From assembly GCA_029963845.1 (NCBI GenBank), contig JANEYF010002643.1, forward strand, positions 1,928,001 to 1,992,000: 64,000 nucleotides of DNA. Reading direction: 5' to 3'. The position numbers were made by a program, and so were the translations under genes. The DNA is from Rhamnusium bicolor. Lineage: Eukaryota; Arthropoda; Insecta; Coleoptera; Cerambycidae. The notes under the pieces are model-generated. The model was not told where the DNA came from. It worked only from the letters and a program-made list of their open reading frames with translations, and did no database searches. Positions 32,310-45,239 of the stretch are shown piece by piece; position 1 is the first letter of the stretch; every line of letters begins with the position of its first letter.

Positions 32310-33669
32310 CAAATAAAATTTTATTTTTTAAACACCCCAATATGTTTATATTTTTGATAAGTATTTTGCTTGAGGATTTCAAAAATATAATAATATACAG
32401 GGTGGGAAAATAGTGCGTTGGATTTTAATATCTCGAGTTATACGATAGCTAGAAATTAAAAAAAAAACAAGTAAACTAGATAAAAAGTCTATAACTGGAA
32501 ATTATTTTCGGATATACAGGGCGAGCCAAGACGAAATTACAGGATCACGTGCATTTTTTTAAAATGAAATGCTATGTATAAGTACATTTTTGAAGCATGG
32601 TTTTAGACTCTATTCATTCCTATATTATTGTTGATTATCCAACCACTTGGATGTAATGAATTTTTTTGGTGAAATAATGCCATCTGCAGATGCATATTGA
32701 AAAAAATCACCAGTCACAATTATTGGTTTTAAGAAAAACTTATGTGAATACTAGTTACTAGACATCTAATTAATGTTTTTGAATCATTTTTACTTCCTAA
32801 AAATATACAGGGTGGCCAAAATTATTTTTCAATTAAGAACTTTTTATATTGAATTTTCTCATTTTTTTTCAAATGGAACACCCTGCATATTTTTCAACGA
32901 TGTGATGTAGAAATGAGAAATGAACATATTTTGTAAGTATCTTATAACCGGAGCCAGTTAGAAGTTTTCGACTTATTTCTCGCTAAAGAATCATGGTTTA
33001 AAATTTTGCGATGTTTTCTGAAAACCCTGTATAGTGTGCGGCAACTGTATATAGGGCCCTTGTGAAATTCAATATAAACTGCTAAAAAATAAAATTTGGA
33101 GGGTATAAATTTCTGCATATTATGACGTCATTTTAAAATTTGTATCACTGTTTTTTGCAAAATATATGGAGTCAAGGTGATAATTTTTTAATGGCAATGG
33201 GGATAGTTTTTGGTTTTTTTTTTTTTGAAAGGAACTATTTTTCAGACTACAAAAATGTAATACAAGTCTGGGGTAGCATTTTGAGAAAATAATTACTGCA
33301 AATGTATTTCTTGGGCCCCCTATTTTTGGAGTCTAGAACCGCCCCTGCATAAGTGTACAACATGGTCAAAAATAGATATTTTTGCACAAGCACAATGTTA
33401 ACCCTTTTACCAGAAAATTAAATAGCTCATAGCCGATATGGTCCCGACGATAGGCGCCTTGTTGCATAAAGGCGCAAGAATTATTAATACATATTTATTC
33501 TTTGCACTAATAAATGAAAATGAGAAGAGTGTGATGAGTAGAAATCGGGAGGCATCGATAAATTCCAGAAACGACTTTTACGTGGATATAATATTATATT
33601 GTAAACACGTAATGAAACATTCCCAAACAGGTAGTCCATTATTGCGTGTGTTCGTATGCTTTATGTTTT
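32310..33669. other. Debris of mariner-type ends
   Basis: ACAGGGTGGGAAAATAG near 32398, ACAGGGCGAGCC near 32516, ACAGGGTGGCC near 32810, and inverted CACCCTGCAT near 32879 and ACCCTGTATA near 33024 look like repeated transposon ends, as in the long DD41D arms. No transposase coding seen. From 33030 on nothing is recognised. Confidence 0.5.
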
Positions 33670-33958
33670 TAACATTAATCCCCTACTGAATTTTTTCAAA
33701 ACCTAATTTTTTCGTTCAAAGAGTTTGAGACTTTTGTACATGGTAGTAAGTTACCAAAGTCGACGGGGGATGTCCAATGTTTTCTTATTTATTTCTTCGA
33801 CATCTATATCCCTTCACGAGTTATAAGGATTTGTCGGCTTTGTCAGTTTATAAAAGATGTTTCAATAAGAGCGCAAAATTTGAATTGCGCGCCAGTTTGA
33901 TGATGTCATAAGATTATGACATGCCAGGTCGATAGGAGACAGATGGGAGTTAGTAAGC

Positions 33959-35019
33959 ATGGAGCATTACACGATAGAACAATGCGTCTTGATTGTTAAA
34001 CATTATTATCAAAATGGTGAAAGTTTGAATGCCATGATTCGTAAGGTGCATCCAATTTTCGCTCGAAATAATGTTCCTCATTCATGTATACATAATGTGA
34101 AAAGAATAATTGAAAAATTCGAAAGTACTGGTTCGGTTAGTGATGTGAAACACACGAGACACGAGCTCGTAGAGGTCGTTCAGAACAAAACATCACAGCA
34201 ATTCGCGAGAGCGGCATGAAAAAAATTGGACGTTACAGCAGCCACTGTTCAGCGTATTCTCACTAAAGATTTGCATCTTCATGCCTACAAAGTCCAATTG
34301 ACTCAACAACTTCTGCCAACAGACCATGCACAGCGAAGAGAGCACCAATTGGATCCTTGAACAACAAGAAGTGAATGCCGATTTTGCGGACAACATCATT
34401 TTCTGTGATGAGGCCCCTTTTCACCTCGATGGCTTCGTTAATAGGCAAAACTGCCGCATTTGGGGCTTAGATAATCCACGAATGATTCATGAGAAAGCAA
34501 TGCATCCAAAATGTGTGTCACTGTTTGGTGTGCATTGTGGTCTGGAGGAATAAGTGGGCCGTTTTTCCTTGCAGACGAGGCAAATAATGCAGTAACGGTG
34601 AATGGCGAACGTTATCGTGCTATGATAACCCAATTTTTTGTGTCTCAATTGGAAGATATTGCTCTCGACGACATGTGGTTTCAGCAGGACGGTGCCACTT
34701 GCCTTACCGTCAGTGAAACATTGACGGTCTTGCACAAGTCTTTTCCTGACCGTGCCACCTCTGGTTTGATGACCAGAATTGGTCGCCACGCCCTTGCGAT
34801 TTAACATATTTGGACTTTTCGCTGTGTGGTTATCTGAAGTCACAGGTTTATGCTAACAAGCCCGCGACTACCGAAGCATTGAAGGCCGAAATTAGACGCT
34901 ATATCAACGAAATACCGCCACATGTTTGCAACACCGTTATTCAAAATTTCGCCAAAAGAGTACGCGTGTACCAGCAAAGCCGTGGCGGCCATTTACCAGA
35001 TGTGTTGTTCCATACATAA
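33959..35019 (+). pseudogene. DD41D mariner-like transposase pseudogene
   Basis: The ATG at 33959 starts MEHYTIEQCVLIVKHYYQNG, the N-terminal helix-turn-helix, followed by FESTGSVSDVKH. Frameshifts occur near 34200, 34330, 34500 and 34760. Catalytic pieces: IIFCDEAPFHLDGFVNRQN (first Asp), FQQDGATCLT (second Asp), and in a shifted frame DDQNWSPRPCDLTYLDF (third Asp; the spacing fits 41). The C-terminus, RVRVYQQSRGGHLPDVLFHT, is complete and ends at a stop at 35017-35019. Non-functional because of frameshifts. Confidence 0.85.
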
Positions 35020-35873
35020 CTCCCAAATGTCTATGTTATGGACCAAGTGATTAATTGGTCATTATTCATAATGCCCCGGCAATATAAAAAATGCCCAAAG
35101 CTGCCGATCAATATAATAAATACTGTTAAAATTTTTATATTGCCCGGGCATTATGTATAATACATGGCATGTACTAGACAGAGTGATTAAAACTTTTTTA
35201 ATTAATAATTATAAAACCATTTTATTACATTTCAGAAGATTAACGTAAATACATGTTATTAGATAAAAAAAATCGAAAAGGCACACACATACACAATCGT
35301 ACATTAAATGGCCTAAAAGTAATTCGATCTTTAAAATTATTTTTAAAAGTAAACTATTTACTTTATTTTAATCATACAACCCTTTGTACATACATGTATA
35401 TGTAACAAAATCGAGGGCATGTATGCCATTATTTTTTAAAATTAAATTAACCTCTACTTCACATCAACTTAAATAACACGATTTTACCAGTTTACAGAAT
35501 AAATAATCTGTAAACTTTGATTTTACCAAATTAACAAAAACTCTCAGTTCGTTACAGTGAATGGCATTTAATTTTTGACAAAATTTTACATACTATTTAA
35601 TAAAACAGTTTCCTCTTTGGTGACATTTGGAATTATACAATTTTTGTTCTTTACGACACTTACACTTTTCAGATTTACACCCACCTTTACAACCACACCT
35701 ATTGTATCGCTGGCCCCCACAGTTAGACGACTTTCTTGCGCACTCTCTATTCTCAGTGTTAGGAACTTCTTCCGCAGAAATAAACTTTTCGTTACATACA
35801 GTAAATTGGTTTCTTGAATATAATTGATTTAGTACGCCGTATTTCGTGCGCAGTTTATAAAGGTTGTATTCTG

Positions 35874-37445
35874 TTATCTGTCACAGTAGCTAGTAAATGT
35901 CTTTGTCACTACGAGCTCGGTCCACATTTGGCACTCGTACCGTAACTGTATCGCCAACCTTAGCCGATGGGTAATTGGAATTTTCTCACCTTGCTTTTGT
36001 AGATTGGATAAAGCCATTTTTCTTTTCCTTTTTACATCGCTTATTCTATTTCCTATATTTGGAACCGACTTTTCATTATTTCCAAGGTTTACTACAATGG
36101 ACGTTTCTGCCACAGAAATTGTAGACTTTTGAACTTCCTGATTATGTGTAGGAAAGGCATGGCTAGGTCCGGGTAACACAAGTTGAGAATCGATTTCTAG
36201 AACTGACTCTTTAAACTGCACAGTGTAACTTTGTTGAGCAACATTGTGAGAAAGGAATGAACCTTCTTCAGTTGGATTTACTGCACATTCTTGAACGTCC
36301 ATAGTTTACTCAAGTGAAGATAAGCTTGAATCGAGTAACACAATTGAAGCGTCGACATTTGTATTATTATTTTGAATGATATCCGGTTCTTCAGACTGCC
36401 AGTCTCTTGATTTTTTGAAAACCACCTCTAAGTCTTCTTCTGAATTAATATCAGGCATAACTTCTTGTGATATAAAGCTTTTTTAAAGCAAATTTCAACT
36501 TTGTTCCGAATATGGCCCCATATGGACTACAATTAATACCAGTGTGATGAGCTCTGTTCTTCATTAACTGAACAAAACGTAATGCTTCTGACTATTTGTT
36601 TCTATTGTTGTCCTCTAACCACGAACTAAGTATATTTTCCACGTCTTGGTTGACCCTTTCTATTGACCCCTGACTTTGGGAATACCTGAGTTTACCATGT
36701 ACCATTTTTAACTCAGGCCACGTGCTACAATGCTCTTTGACAATATGGTTGGCAAATTCTCGGTCATTGTTACTATGAAGCACACTCGGTGCACCGAATA
36801 TTGTAAAAATATCTAAAAGTACATACGCTACTTCTTCAGCCCTTTTGCTTCTAAGAGGTCGGAGTTGAATGAATTTTGTGAGATGGTCTTGATGTACAAG
36901 TATAAATTTATATTGAGCATTGGCTTGCGATTGTATGTCGATTAAATCGACGTGGCATCATGAATTTATTTCTTTACTTAATATTGGTTTTACTACCAAG
37001 CCTTTCTTTGGAATATTGTGTCTTTTTTTTGACAGGTCATACACATAAGTTTAAATAGACAGCAATTATTTCTCTTGTAATGTTTTATATTTAGAATTTA
37101 TTTCCTTCTCCATGTGATATCTACCACCGTGTCTGATGGTAATATGAGCATCGTGTAATACTTTAAATATTTCTTTGTATGCACGTAGTACTTAATTGCG
37201 TTACCTTCTTTTACAGGAACAATTAATTTTTCTATTTATCTGACATTCATAACGTCGAATCTTAAGCGCTGATAATCCGCCGGTATTTTCTTTGTCTGTT
37301 TATTTTTAGAATTCTTTACTTCTTCTATCATCTTCAAGTAGGCATCTGTGAAAATTTGTGTATTTTGACCTTTTCTTGAAATTAATTCAGTCAATCGACT
37401 GTTGAATCGATTTATTATATCACTTACTAATTGTTCTTCCATCAT
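35874..37445 (-). pseudogene. Ginger-like integrase (DDE, HHCC) pseudogene
   Basis: Minus strand from an ATG at 37443-37445: MMEEQLVSDIINRFNSRLTE, then a degraded HHCC zinc region (HDAHITIRHGGRYH...NLCMTCQ) near 37030-37160. The integrase core is CHVDLIDIQSQ (first Asp, ~36950), LHSNNDREFANHIV (second Asp changed to Asn, ~36770) and SQSQGSIERVNQDVEN (catalytic Glu, ~36650). RFVQLMKNRAHHTGINCSPY follows, typical of the KRBA2/Ginger-type integrases of insects. The C-terminal 35874-36302 portion is open (142 codons), of unknown role. Stops, frameshifts and the changed Asp indicate a dead copy. Confidence 0.8.
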
Positions 37446-37755
37446 TTACTATAATGCACTGTTTAAACACGAAGTAACAGCGAATTGTCATAGATAGACC
37501 ACCTGTCGCAGTTAACAATTAACTTTCTCAATCAGTGGTAAAATTGAATTGAACGGCGCGCCGATTATTACATTGCCTGGGTGCGGGGCGCTCTTTGTTT
37601 CTAGCAGACGTAGATGCTGATTGGCAGCTGCAAATTGCGTGAGGTTCTTTGAACGCCGATTCATTACATTGCTCGGTCACATCGTGACATTTTTCATAAT
37701 TACCAGACAATGCGATAAATTGTACAAATTTATTAAACTACCCGTTCCTGCTTGT
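37446..37755. other. Ginger 5' region, no gene
   Basis: Sequence between the start of the integrase frame and the right TIR of the Ginger-like element. A GGCGCGCC site at about 37554 stands out against the AT-rich background; no function assigned. Confidence 0.4.
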
Positions 37756-38150
37756 CACTATTCATAATGACCAGGCATTTTACATACTGCCCTAAGTAAT
37801 CACTCTTTGCTACAGAAGACCATGTTTTAATGAACCTTGAAATATTGCACTCTTATTGAAACCCCTTTACTTCACGTATTTAACATCTATTTGATCTATT
37901 AATTTTTATTTCAAAACTCTTTTGTTTGTCGTCCAAAGTGACAGACTTTTGCACAGAATGGCAGGCTGCTAAACTCGACAGGGGAAATGTGGGGGTATTT
38001 TTCTTTTATTTTTCTACATCCCTTTACGAGTTATAAGGACTTTTTGGTTTTGTCAGTTTGTGCTTTAAATATTTAACATCTATTCGACCTTTCAAAGATT
38101 TTTCAAATCTTTTTTATTTTTTTGATTTAGAATTTCCCGAGCATCGGTCT

Positions 38151-40112
38151 GCGGGATGGCAGATATCACACCTTGATGACCTTTTAAATGACAAAGAAGT
38201 AGATTTTTCTGCACAAGTCATAAATGTTGAGTCTCTGAAAAAAGTTCACACATTTTAAGTATGTATGCGTCAATTACATCTATCGACGTTGAACAAAAAT
38301 GTAATGCATTTTCAATGAGATTAACTCCGGTATATTTGCATTGGCTGGCCATAGGCGCTTTAATTGCTAGTTACGCCTCTGCATTTCATTGCGGTGATCG
38401 AATTCGCTATACGGGTCGTCAAAACGGCTGCGGTAACCGCTTGTGGTATTATCAGCTTCCCACAATTGACCCTCAAAACAGTACTTGTTATTTTCCGTTT
38501 TTCTTTAAGTTTCTAAGATTAAAATTCTATTAACCAGAATAAATAACAACAGTTTTTATTAAATGAAAACTTTATTTTAAATACAAAAAAAGTTCCTATT
38601 GAAAATAAAATTTTTTAATTTAGTGAAACATCTACATCAACAGGTTGATAGTTAACAACATTCTGAATATCTTCAACATTTTCGTCGTTAGAACTAGAGC
38701 TATCGTCAGATTCGTCATTCTCATAATTAATTAATTTCCTCAGAATCTTCATCATCACTATTCATTAAGAGTGCTATTTCCTAAGTCGGGGCAATCAATG
38801 CTCATGGCGGAAGATGAAGCAGAACAGCTAAGGGGCGGAGTCTCTCCTTTGTAATACCGAATAAAATATAGTCAAATAAATTATTTGTTTCCGTTAAACT
38901 GCACTACGCAACTCTTACTTAATCCCACATAAATTTATATACACGATGTTTATTTATGTTATCAGAATTAGTAATTTGATAATTATTTTTCTCAAAAAAA
39001 AAACTTTTTGTACGAAAAGCTTATTCCTTAATTAACCTACATGCTGCGCAGTTAAAAATATAAGAAAGAAAATGTTAAAAGGTGGCCTAGAAAAAAATCA
39101 AAAAGTTGACAGATAAAAGAGACAAATTGTTCTGTAAAATTGAAATTTGTTTGGGTTCAAAAGATGTCCCTCTATCTCTATAAGTGGAATACACTTCAAT
39201 GTATTTTAGAATTTGATTTCAGAAAAAAAAAATATTTTTGATCTAAATGAGTAAGATGAAAATGGGTATCGTCGTATGGGCAAAGAAAAACCAGGAGAAG
39301 TTAAAAGATTGGTCCTCGCCATGGGCGAAGTATCACGTCTTCGGAGGGATGGTAAAGAAAGATGATGAATCGTTGGAAAAAGGACCGATCCGGGATATTT
39401 GCGACGGTAACGCAACACCGCAACCGAGAAAATTTTGAAGGATTTCGGAAAAGTTTTCGTGGTGCTTTGTAGAAAGAAGAAGTAGAAAAAATTTAGAACA
39501 GGGGAGAGTATCTTTTGTTAAAGATTTCATTAATGACGTCAGACTCCCCAGGCAGATTAATGTTCTATGGTGTGACCAGTCAAGATGACTTATCGCAAGT
39601 TTCGTACTAGAGTGCTTTTAAAATGTGATAAAAGCGGTAACTCAAGTATACCGCTAAGCGATTATGATGCAATTTGTCGAGGATATAAATAGAATCCATA
39701 GAGAAAATAGAGAAGTCGTCGTCGATCTTCCGTGGTGAGCAGAAATCCAACCATAACCTGAAAAAAGATGCGTGCCCAGTCAAAAGGACAATTTTTCTGG
39801 AGCGATCGCCTTTTGAATAAGACTTAAATTGTTTAACTTGAAGAACGTTTGTCTCTAAAGAATTTCATAACCTCACATATAAATTTAATTGGAGAATTGT
39901 TTAATTTGAAGTGTTCTAACCTCAAAGCGAACTTGATTCAGTGTGGTCCTTCTGATATTTATTGTTAATTTTCATAGACGCTGGTTTATATAGTTGAAGT
40001 TCAACTTTGACAGTAACAACTGTCACTGTTAGTTTGACAGAACAATTTTTTCTTCGCTATAACTGTCACCGTCACCTTGATAGATAAAATATTTTCAAGA
40101 GCTACCAATGTT
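38151..40112. other. Unassigned; small ORF and an acidic C-terminal tail
   Basis: 38297-38533 (+) reads MRLTPVYLHWLAIGALIASY then ASAFHCGDRIRYTG; it looks like a short secreted or membrane leader but has no known match. On the minus strand near 38615-38770 a serine- and acid-rich tail is open (DDEDSEEI, then NYENDESDDSSSSNDENVED) and ends VDVDVSLN-stop, like the C-terminal tails of some transposases. Neither can be assigned. Confidence 0.3.
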
Positions 40113-40240
40113 ATGGTGATTTCCATTGGTTACACTAATGAGCACTGAATGTATCTCTCTGACATTTTCTATCATTATGTCTTAAAATAGGACAGAGATA
40201 CACTTAGTGCGCCCTGGTGCAACCAATAGGAATCACCATT
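40113..40240. mobile_element. Short hairpin MITE
   Basis: Arms ATGGTGATTTCCATTGGTTACAC...GTATCTCTCTGACAT and, inverted, GGACAGAGATACACTTAGTG...CAACCAATAGGAATCACCAT fold almost end to end, about 50 bp each with a ~20-base loop. No target duplication resolved. Non-coding. Confidence 0.65.
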
Positions 40241-40619
40241 AGTATCATTTGGATAGCTTGAGTATTTTTGACAGCTTCCCCTGTTGGTGTCATTTTGACA
40301 GTAAATTATAGAAAAGTTCCGTTTGACGTTTCACAACTTTTGTAATCCTTATAACTTTTTTATTGTAGAAACACGTGTAGCTAAGAGAAATATGAAATAC
40401 CTATTGCCATTTTCATTATTGTAACTTCCACTGCATCTTCTTCGATTTGTATGAGAAATCTAAAAGTATTTTAAACTTTCGTCTATAGTTTTTTCGTTTT
40501 CAGAATTCATAATTAAAAATACCTATTATAACAACACCTTACTCAAGGAATGAGTATTGGAGTAATACTAAAACTAAATCCTAATGTTCATGTTGTTTTA
40601 AAGTTTTAACTCCATTTTT

Positions 40620-40925
40620 TCTGCGATGTAATAAAATGAATAAAATAAATATGATAAATAAGATAAGTGATATACTCGTATGAGACAAATTAAGCAAATG
40701 AAACAAGTGAGACAAGTGAGGCAAAAGGGACAAATGAAGCAAATGAGACAAATTAGATAAATGAAATAAATACAATGAATAAAATAAATAAGATGGATAA
40801 AATAGATGATAGAGATAAATAAATAAATAAGATAACTAAGATAAATAAAATTAATGAGATAAATAACAAAAATAAAATGATATAAATGTGATAAATAAAA
40901 TAAATATGATAATAAGACAAGAATG
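40620..40925. repeat. Degenerate purine-rich minisatellite
   Basis: About 300 bp built from variants of ~10-base AAATRAGAYA / AAATAAGATA units. The long Leu/Ile/Ser/His-rich frames on the minus strand (40581-40962) are an artefact of this repeat. Confidence 0.8.
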
Positions 40926-43734
40926 GGGCAATAATGTTAAAATGTTTATTTATGTATCGCAAATTTAAAATTTAAATGAAGTAATCGGACATTTGACAAA
41001 ATTGTTCATACTATTTTATTAGCTAATCGAATTTTATCAAATTGTGTGTATAACATTAATTTGTTGTATCCATACATATATTATTATATTTTTAACTAAT
41101 TTAGATTAATTTTTTTTTATATTACATTAAAATATGAATGTTTAATACTAAGACACTGAAAAATTCTGTGCAGTTGATATCTTAAATTATTTCCAATTTC
41201 GATTACAATAATAATTTCTCGACTTTAAAATATGTACATAATATTTTGTTGGGCAACTATAATAAGGCGTAAACAATTCTAATATATTTCAACATATTCA
41301 AAACGCGATTAATGAGATCTTGTAGAATTTAAATAAGAAGAAAAATGAATAGAAAATAAGGTCCGACTTTATTCCTGGGGGTAATTTTTTTTTATTTTTT
41401 TTGTTAAGTTTTATTAGCAATTTTATTGACAAATGTAAAAGTTTGTTTTCAATACTTTTCATTTAAGTTTTTTAACACATATAAAAAGAAAATTTATATT
41501 TTTAGTAAAAGAACGTACTAGTTAAATACCTGTTTTTATTTGATTTAAAAAAAACACACGCGTTTATGTCCTTCGCTGAATTTTATATCATTAATCCTAG
41601 AAATGTCTTCACTTAAATGTGCTCATTTCGGAAATAGCACTCTTAAGATGTTATATAATTCGTCTTCAGATAACCATTTCTGTTTCTGAGAGTTAAACTT
41701 AGTCATTTTCAGTAAAAATAGCTCACAAAACGTATTCATCCACCTAATGAAATCGAAATCTTGAATAACTGCAACCTTACCAACAAGTAATTGCATGACT
41801 GGTTGCGTGAATTATATATTAGATATGGTCGACTCCCGTAGTTGACCCCCAAAAAAATTCTTGTGGATGCTTCCATAGAACTCTTGTTTATTTACATGAT
41901 TAAAGGATGTGTTGTAAGTGCTAGTTTCAGACCTGAATCAAATCAAAATTCTTATTGACTGATTGACATCATTATAACCGTGAATTTTAAATCTAATTTG
42001 TAGATGAGCCACTTTGTACATACAATATGAAAGTACATTTACGAAATAAGTGATTCCGAAAGTTTAACTATTTAAATTTTAAGGCGAAACAAAATTCCAA
42101 GACATTAAATCAAACCTCCTCAAAAATATTGAATGTCAGAAACGGCTTCTGTTTATTTTTGAAAGTGTTAATGTAAGAATTTCACCGCATAATTGGAACA
42201 TTTTTTAATTTTTTAAAAGATTTTAAGACAATCGACAATTCCATCTAAAAGCTTGTCTGGCGACTATGCACAGCACATTGAATATTCATTTACTGATGCG
42301 TAAAATAAACATGCCAATATAATGATTACAATTTTATTTCAAAATAAATATGAAATAAAAAACTGTTTTGCACGGTACAATTTTTAGTTTTTTAAATTAT
42401 TTATTTTCGCTGAATTTATCAATTATTTTTCATTGGCGTTAGAAGATAATTTCAACTCCAAGCGTGAATTCGCAATTCTGTATCACTTTCGAAAGTTGAT
42501 GCATCAGGAAAGTCCACGTTTGGCATTAACTTTGTTTTCTCTTTTTTTATATTCTCTATAAGTAAAATGAAGTAAGTACAATTCATTTCCATCAGCATAC
42601 TGTCACAGATATTAATGTTTTTATATGAAGATTTTCTGATTATGAAAACCATAAACGTGCCGTGCCTAAATATACATAAAGTATTCGTACATTGACTGCA
42701 ACTAACTTAAAATTATTTTGTATTAGTCTTAATCACTCTGTAATTTGTTATTTACTTTATAAAGTCATGTCAGACGTCAATTAATTTGTTTCCGAATGTT
42801 TAATTGAAATAAACTCTAGCTGGAGAACTTTACCAGTTTTATGCCGCTGGTGTTATGTGTAATGTGTTCATCACTTGTTTCTTTTAGTTTTCATAATATA
42901 TGATATAGTCAGTATGTATGTTATAACGCGTAAGTACAAATTATCTTCAACAAATTTACCTTTTCCAAATTAAAATATCCTCGTGATAGTCTGCATCGCA
43001 TTTATTGTGGATTATTGGAATGTTCTATATACACTTTTTCGACGTTGAAATTAAATGTCAAGTAGAATTTTCTACGTAAACGGCTAGCTACATAAAATTC
43101 AAACTAATTTAAGCGATATTAAGGTTTAATCTCTTGTACAAGTCCACTTTCTGTTTACTATTTGCTCTAGTTAAAAATACCATTTTCTGTTAATTTCAAT
43201 ACTCACATTATATGTTAACATAATACGTATTGTCTCAAAAAGTACTAGTGAATAACATCTTGAGGTTAATCCTAAAAAAATAAGTTTGTATGAAAATATG
43301 TCCGAATATAAGTCTCTAGGGAGTTATTTTCCTCTGAAAGGTATCACAAAATTTGTTATTTCAGGAAAATTGACCTAAATTTATGGCACGATACGATTTC
43401 TGTGTAGCAATTGGTTCTATTTAAAAAACAATTAAACGTCTTCAATCAGTTACACAACTTTGTTGAAATATATTAAAAAGTAGTAATTTAAAGTTACTGT
43501 TTAACATTTCCACCACCAGCTTCAAAGCACATTAAAGAATGATGATGGGTTAAAAATAGTCCGTCATCTCATCGGTGTTGTTAAACAAAATAATTTCAGT
43601 TTCGTTAAGATCTATATTACCTTACTATTGTGGTAATGAATCCATTGCCCCATTGTTTTTTTTCTAAAATGAGAATGAGATAAATTGAAGAAACAGAATT
43701 TATTTATTTGAACAATAATAACATTTATTCTTTA
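40926..43734. other. Unassigned AT-rich DNA with one small minus-strand ORF
   Basis: 41623-41811 (minus) is open for about 63 codons: VIQDFDFIRWMNTFCELFLL, then KQKWLSEDELYNILRVLFPK and a stop. Its composition is protein-like, but no family is recognised and no start or splice sites are certain. The remaining 2.6 kb shows nothing. Confidence 0.3.
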
Positions 43735-44950
43735 TAAAGGGTGGCCCAACGAAAACTTGACATGAAAGTTTTGGATGATAATAGCATAAATATCAATAAA
43801 CGCTCGGACAGGTCAACTTTATTTTGGAGGGGGATAACTGATTTTCCTAGTTTCAACATCGCGATCGTGGGATGAAAAACACCTAAAATTTGAATAGAGA
43901 AAGTGAGACGAATCGTACATCATTGAAAAAATCCCTTGAATTCTCTAAACAATGGTATGAAGTTGTTGGAATTTACTTGTACCGTTTTCGAAAAAACAAA
44001 GATTTATTTACGGAAAAATAACTGTGAAGTACAATCTAGCTACTTAAATGATCGCTATAGTAAATGCTCGAACTGTCAACCTCCAGCGTCCATACAATAA
44101 TACAGATTCTGCTGAAAACGTTTTTGCACATTTTGAAGCATTTCTGGAGGGAGGTGATTTGGTGAAATTCGTTTGTGATTCGTTAACATAAATCTTCCAA
44201 TGGAGCAAGTGGAGTAGAATAAATTCTGCTTTTCAAGTGACCCCACAGAAAGATATCTAATGGAGAAAGATCTGGTGATCATGGAGGCCATTCTATGGAA
44301 CCTCTCCTCCCAATCCAGTGACCCGAAAAGTGTTGATCCAAATACTGACAAGCAGGCAGAGCATAGTGCGAAGGAACGCCATCTTGTTAAAATATAAACT
44401 GATCCTCCAAATAATTTTGGTCATTTTCAATAATGTCAGTCAACATGGGGTCAATTGTGTCTTCCATAAATTCCAGATACATTTGTTCTGTTAGATTGCC
44501 TTCTAGGAAAAAGGGCCAACGATACGATCACCCATAGTTACAGCCGAAACGTTTAATTTTTGGGTATGTGAGTATGTACTTCATAAAATATTCGGGGATT
44601 AGAAACAAACCATAACGATAATTATGGCGATTAACCATACCGTTTCAAAAAAAGAACACTCATCAGCCATCACTAAAACAGATGTTAAAAAGAATATGTG
44701 GATTTTCAATCGCTCGCTCATTTACTACCTCGCAGAACGACGATCACTATCCATCATTTTCATTCAGTTGTTGTGTCAGACTAATTTTATAAGTGTAAAA
44801 TTTTTGGGTTTTCAAAATACGTTGAATACTAGTTCGTGATACACCACATACAGTTGCCAACTTTCTTGTACTCAACGCTGGGTCAAGCCCAACATAGCCC
44901 AAAATTGCCTCTTCTGCCGCCTCATTCTTATTGACGGTTCGATGCATTCA
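43735..44950 (-). pseudogene. DD41D mariner-like transposase remnant, minus strand
   Basis: The left end reads AGGGTGGCCCAACGAAAAC. Minus strand from 44947: TVNKNEAAEEAILGYV, ALSTRKLATVCGVSRTSIQR (helix-turn-helix), QKFYTYKISLTQQL. A decayed first-Asp region with MVNRHNYRYG follows, then QDGVPSHYALPACQYL (second Asp), HWIGRRGSIEWPP, an in-frame TGA, and SPDLSPLDIFLWGHLK (third Asp; 41 residues counting the stop). It ends EMLQNVQKRFQQNLYYCMDA. The extreme N-terminus and right end are missing. Confidence 0.8.
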
Positions 44951-45239
44951 TATTTTCATGTTAATGATTGAATAGTTCAGGAGCCTTATTAGCACATAGA
45001 TGTGTACGATACGAGCCGTAGGAGAGTTTCGTAAATCGCCCGAGTGAATAATAGCCATTATATGCGAGTAGAATACTTTGTTTACGACTATAATGTCAAT
45101 TTTTTATTCTATTTTACAAAATAAAATGTTATGCTTTATAGCTTTGTTTAACAAAACTTATTTAATAATAACATAACAATTTATTTTCTAAAAGATACTA
45201 CCACTTAGTTAATTAATAGTTACATTAACATTAGAGCAA
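44951..45239. other. Nothing identified
   Basis: Short AT-rich interval between two minus-strand remnants. Confidence 0.5.

Larger units (their letters stand above)
35056..37792 (-). mobile_element. Ginger-like integrase transposon
   Basis: Inserted in the 3' region of the mariner element. TGGTCATTAT at 35056-35065 pairs with ATAATGACCA at 37764-37773; the right end seems to continue about 19 bp outward (to 37792). A second inverted pair, ATAATGCCCCGGCAATATAAA and its near-inverse ending GGGCATTAT, lies at 35069-35157. The minus strand encodes an integrase-type transposase. The exact ends and the target duplication are not resolved. Confidence 0.65.
33853..37867 (+). mobile_element. DD41D mariner-like element, split by a Ginger-like transposon
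   Basis: TIRs AAAGATGTTTCAATAAGAGCG and, inverted, CACTCTTATTGAAACCCCTT; TA on both sides (33851-33852, 37868-37869). It holds its own transposase at 33959-35019, with a second transposon inserted in its 3' region. Confidence 0.75.
33670..38150. repeat. ~192-bp tandem repeat split by a mariner insertion
   Basis: One unit lies at about 33670-33852 and the next at 37868-38072, with a partial third to about 38150. Shared landmarks: TTTAACAT-TAT, GACTTTTG-ACA, TCGAC-GGGG, TCACGAGTTATAAGGA / TTACGAGTTATAAGGA, TTTGTCAGTTT. TAACATCTAT recurs at 37881 and 38073, giving the period. Removing the mariner element joins the first unit to the second in phase. Confidence 0.7.

Noticed and set aside
40581..40962. 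Leu/His/Ser/Ile-rich minus-strand ORFs
   Set aside because: Artefact of the purine-rich minisatellite.
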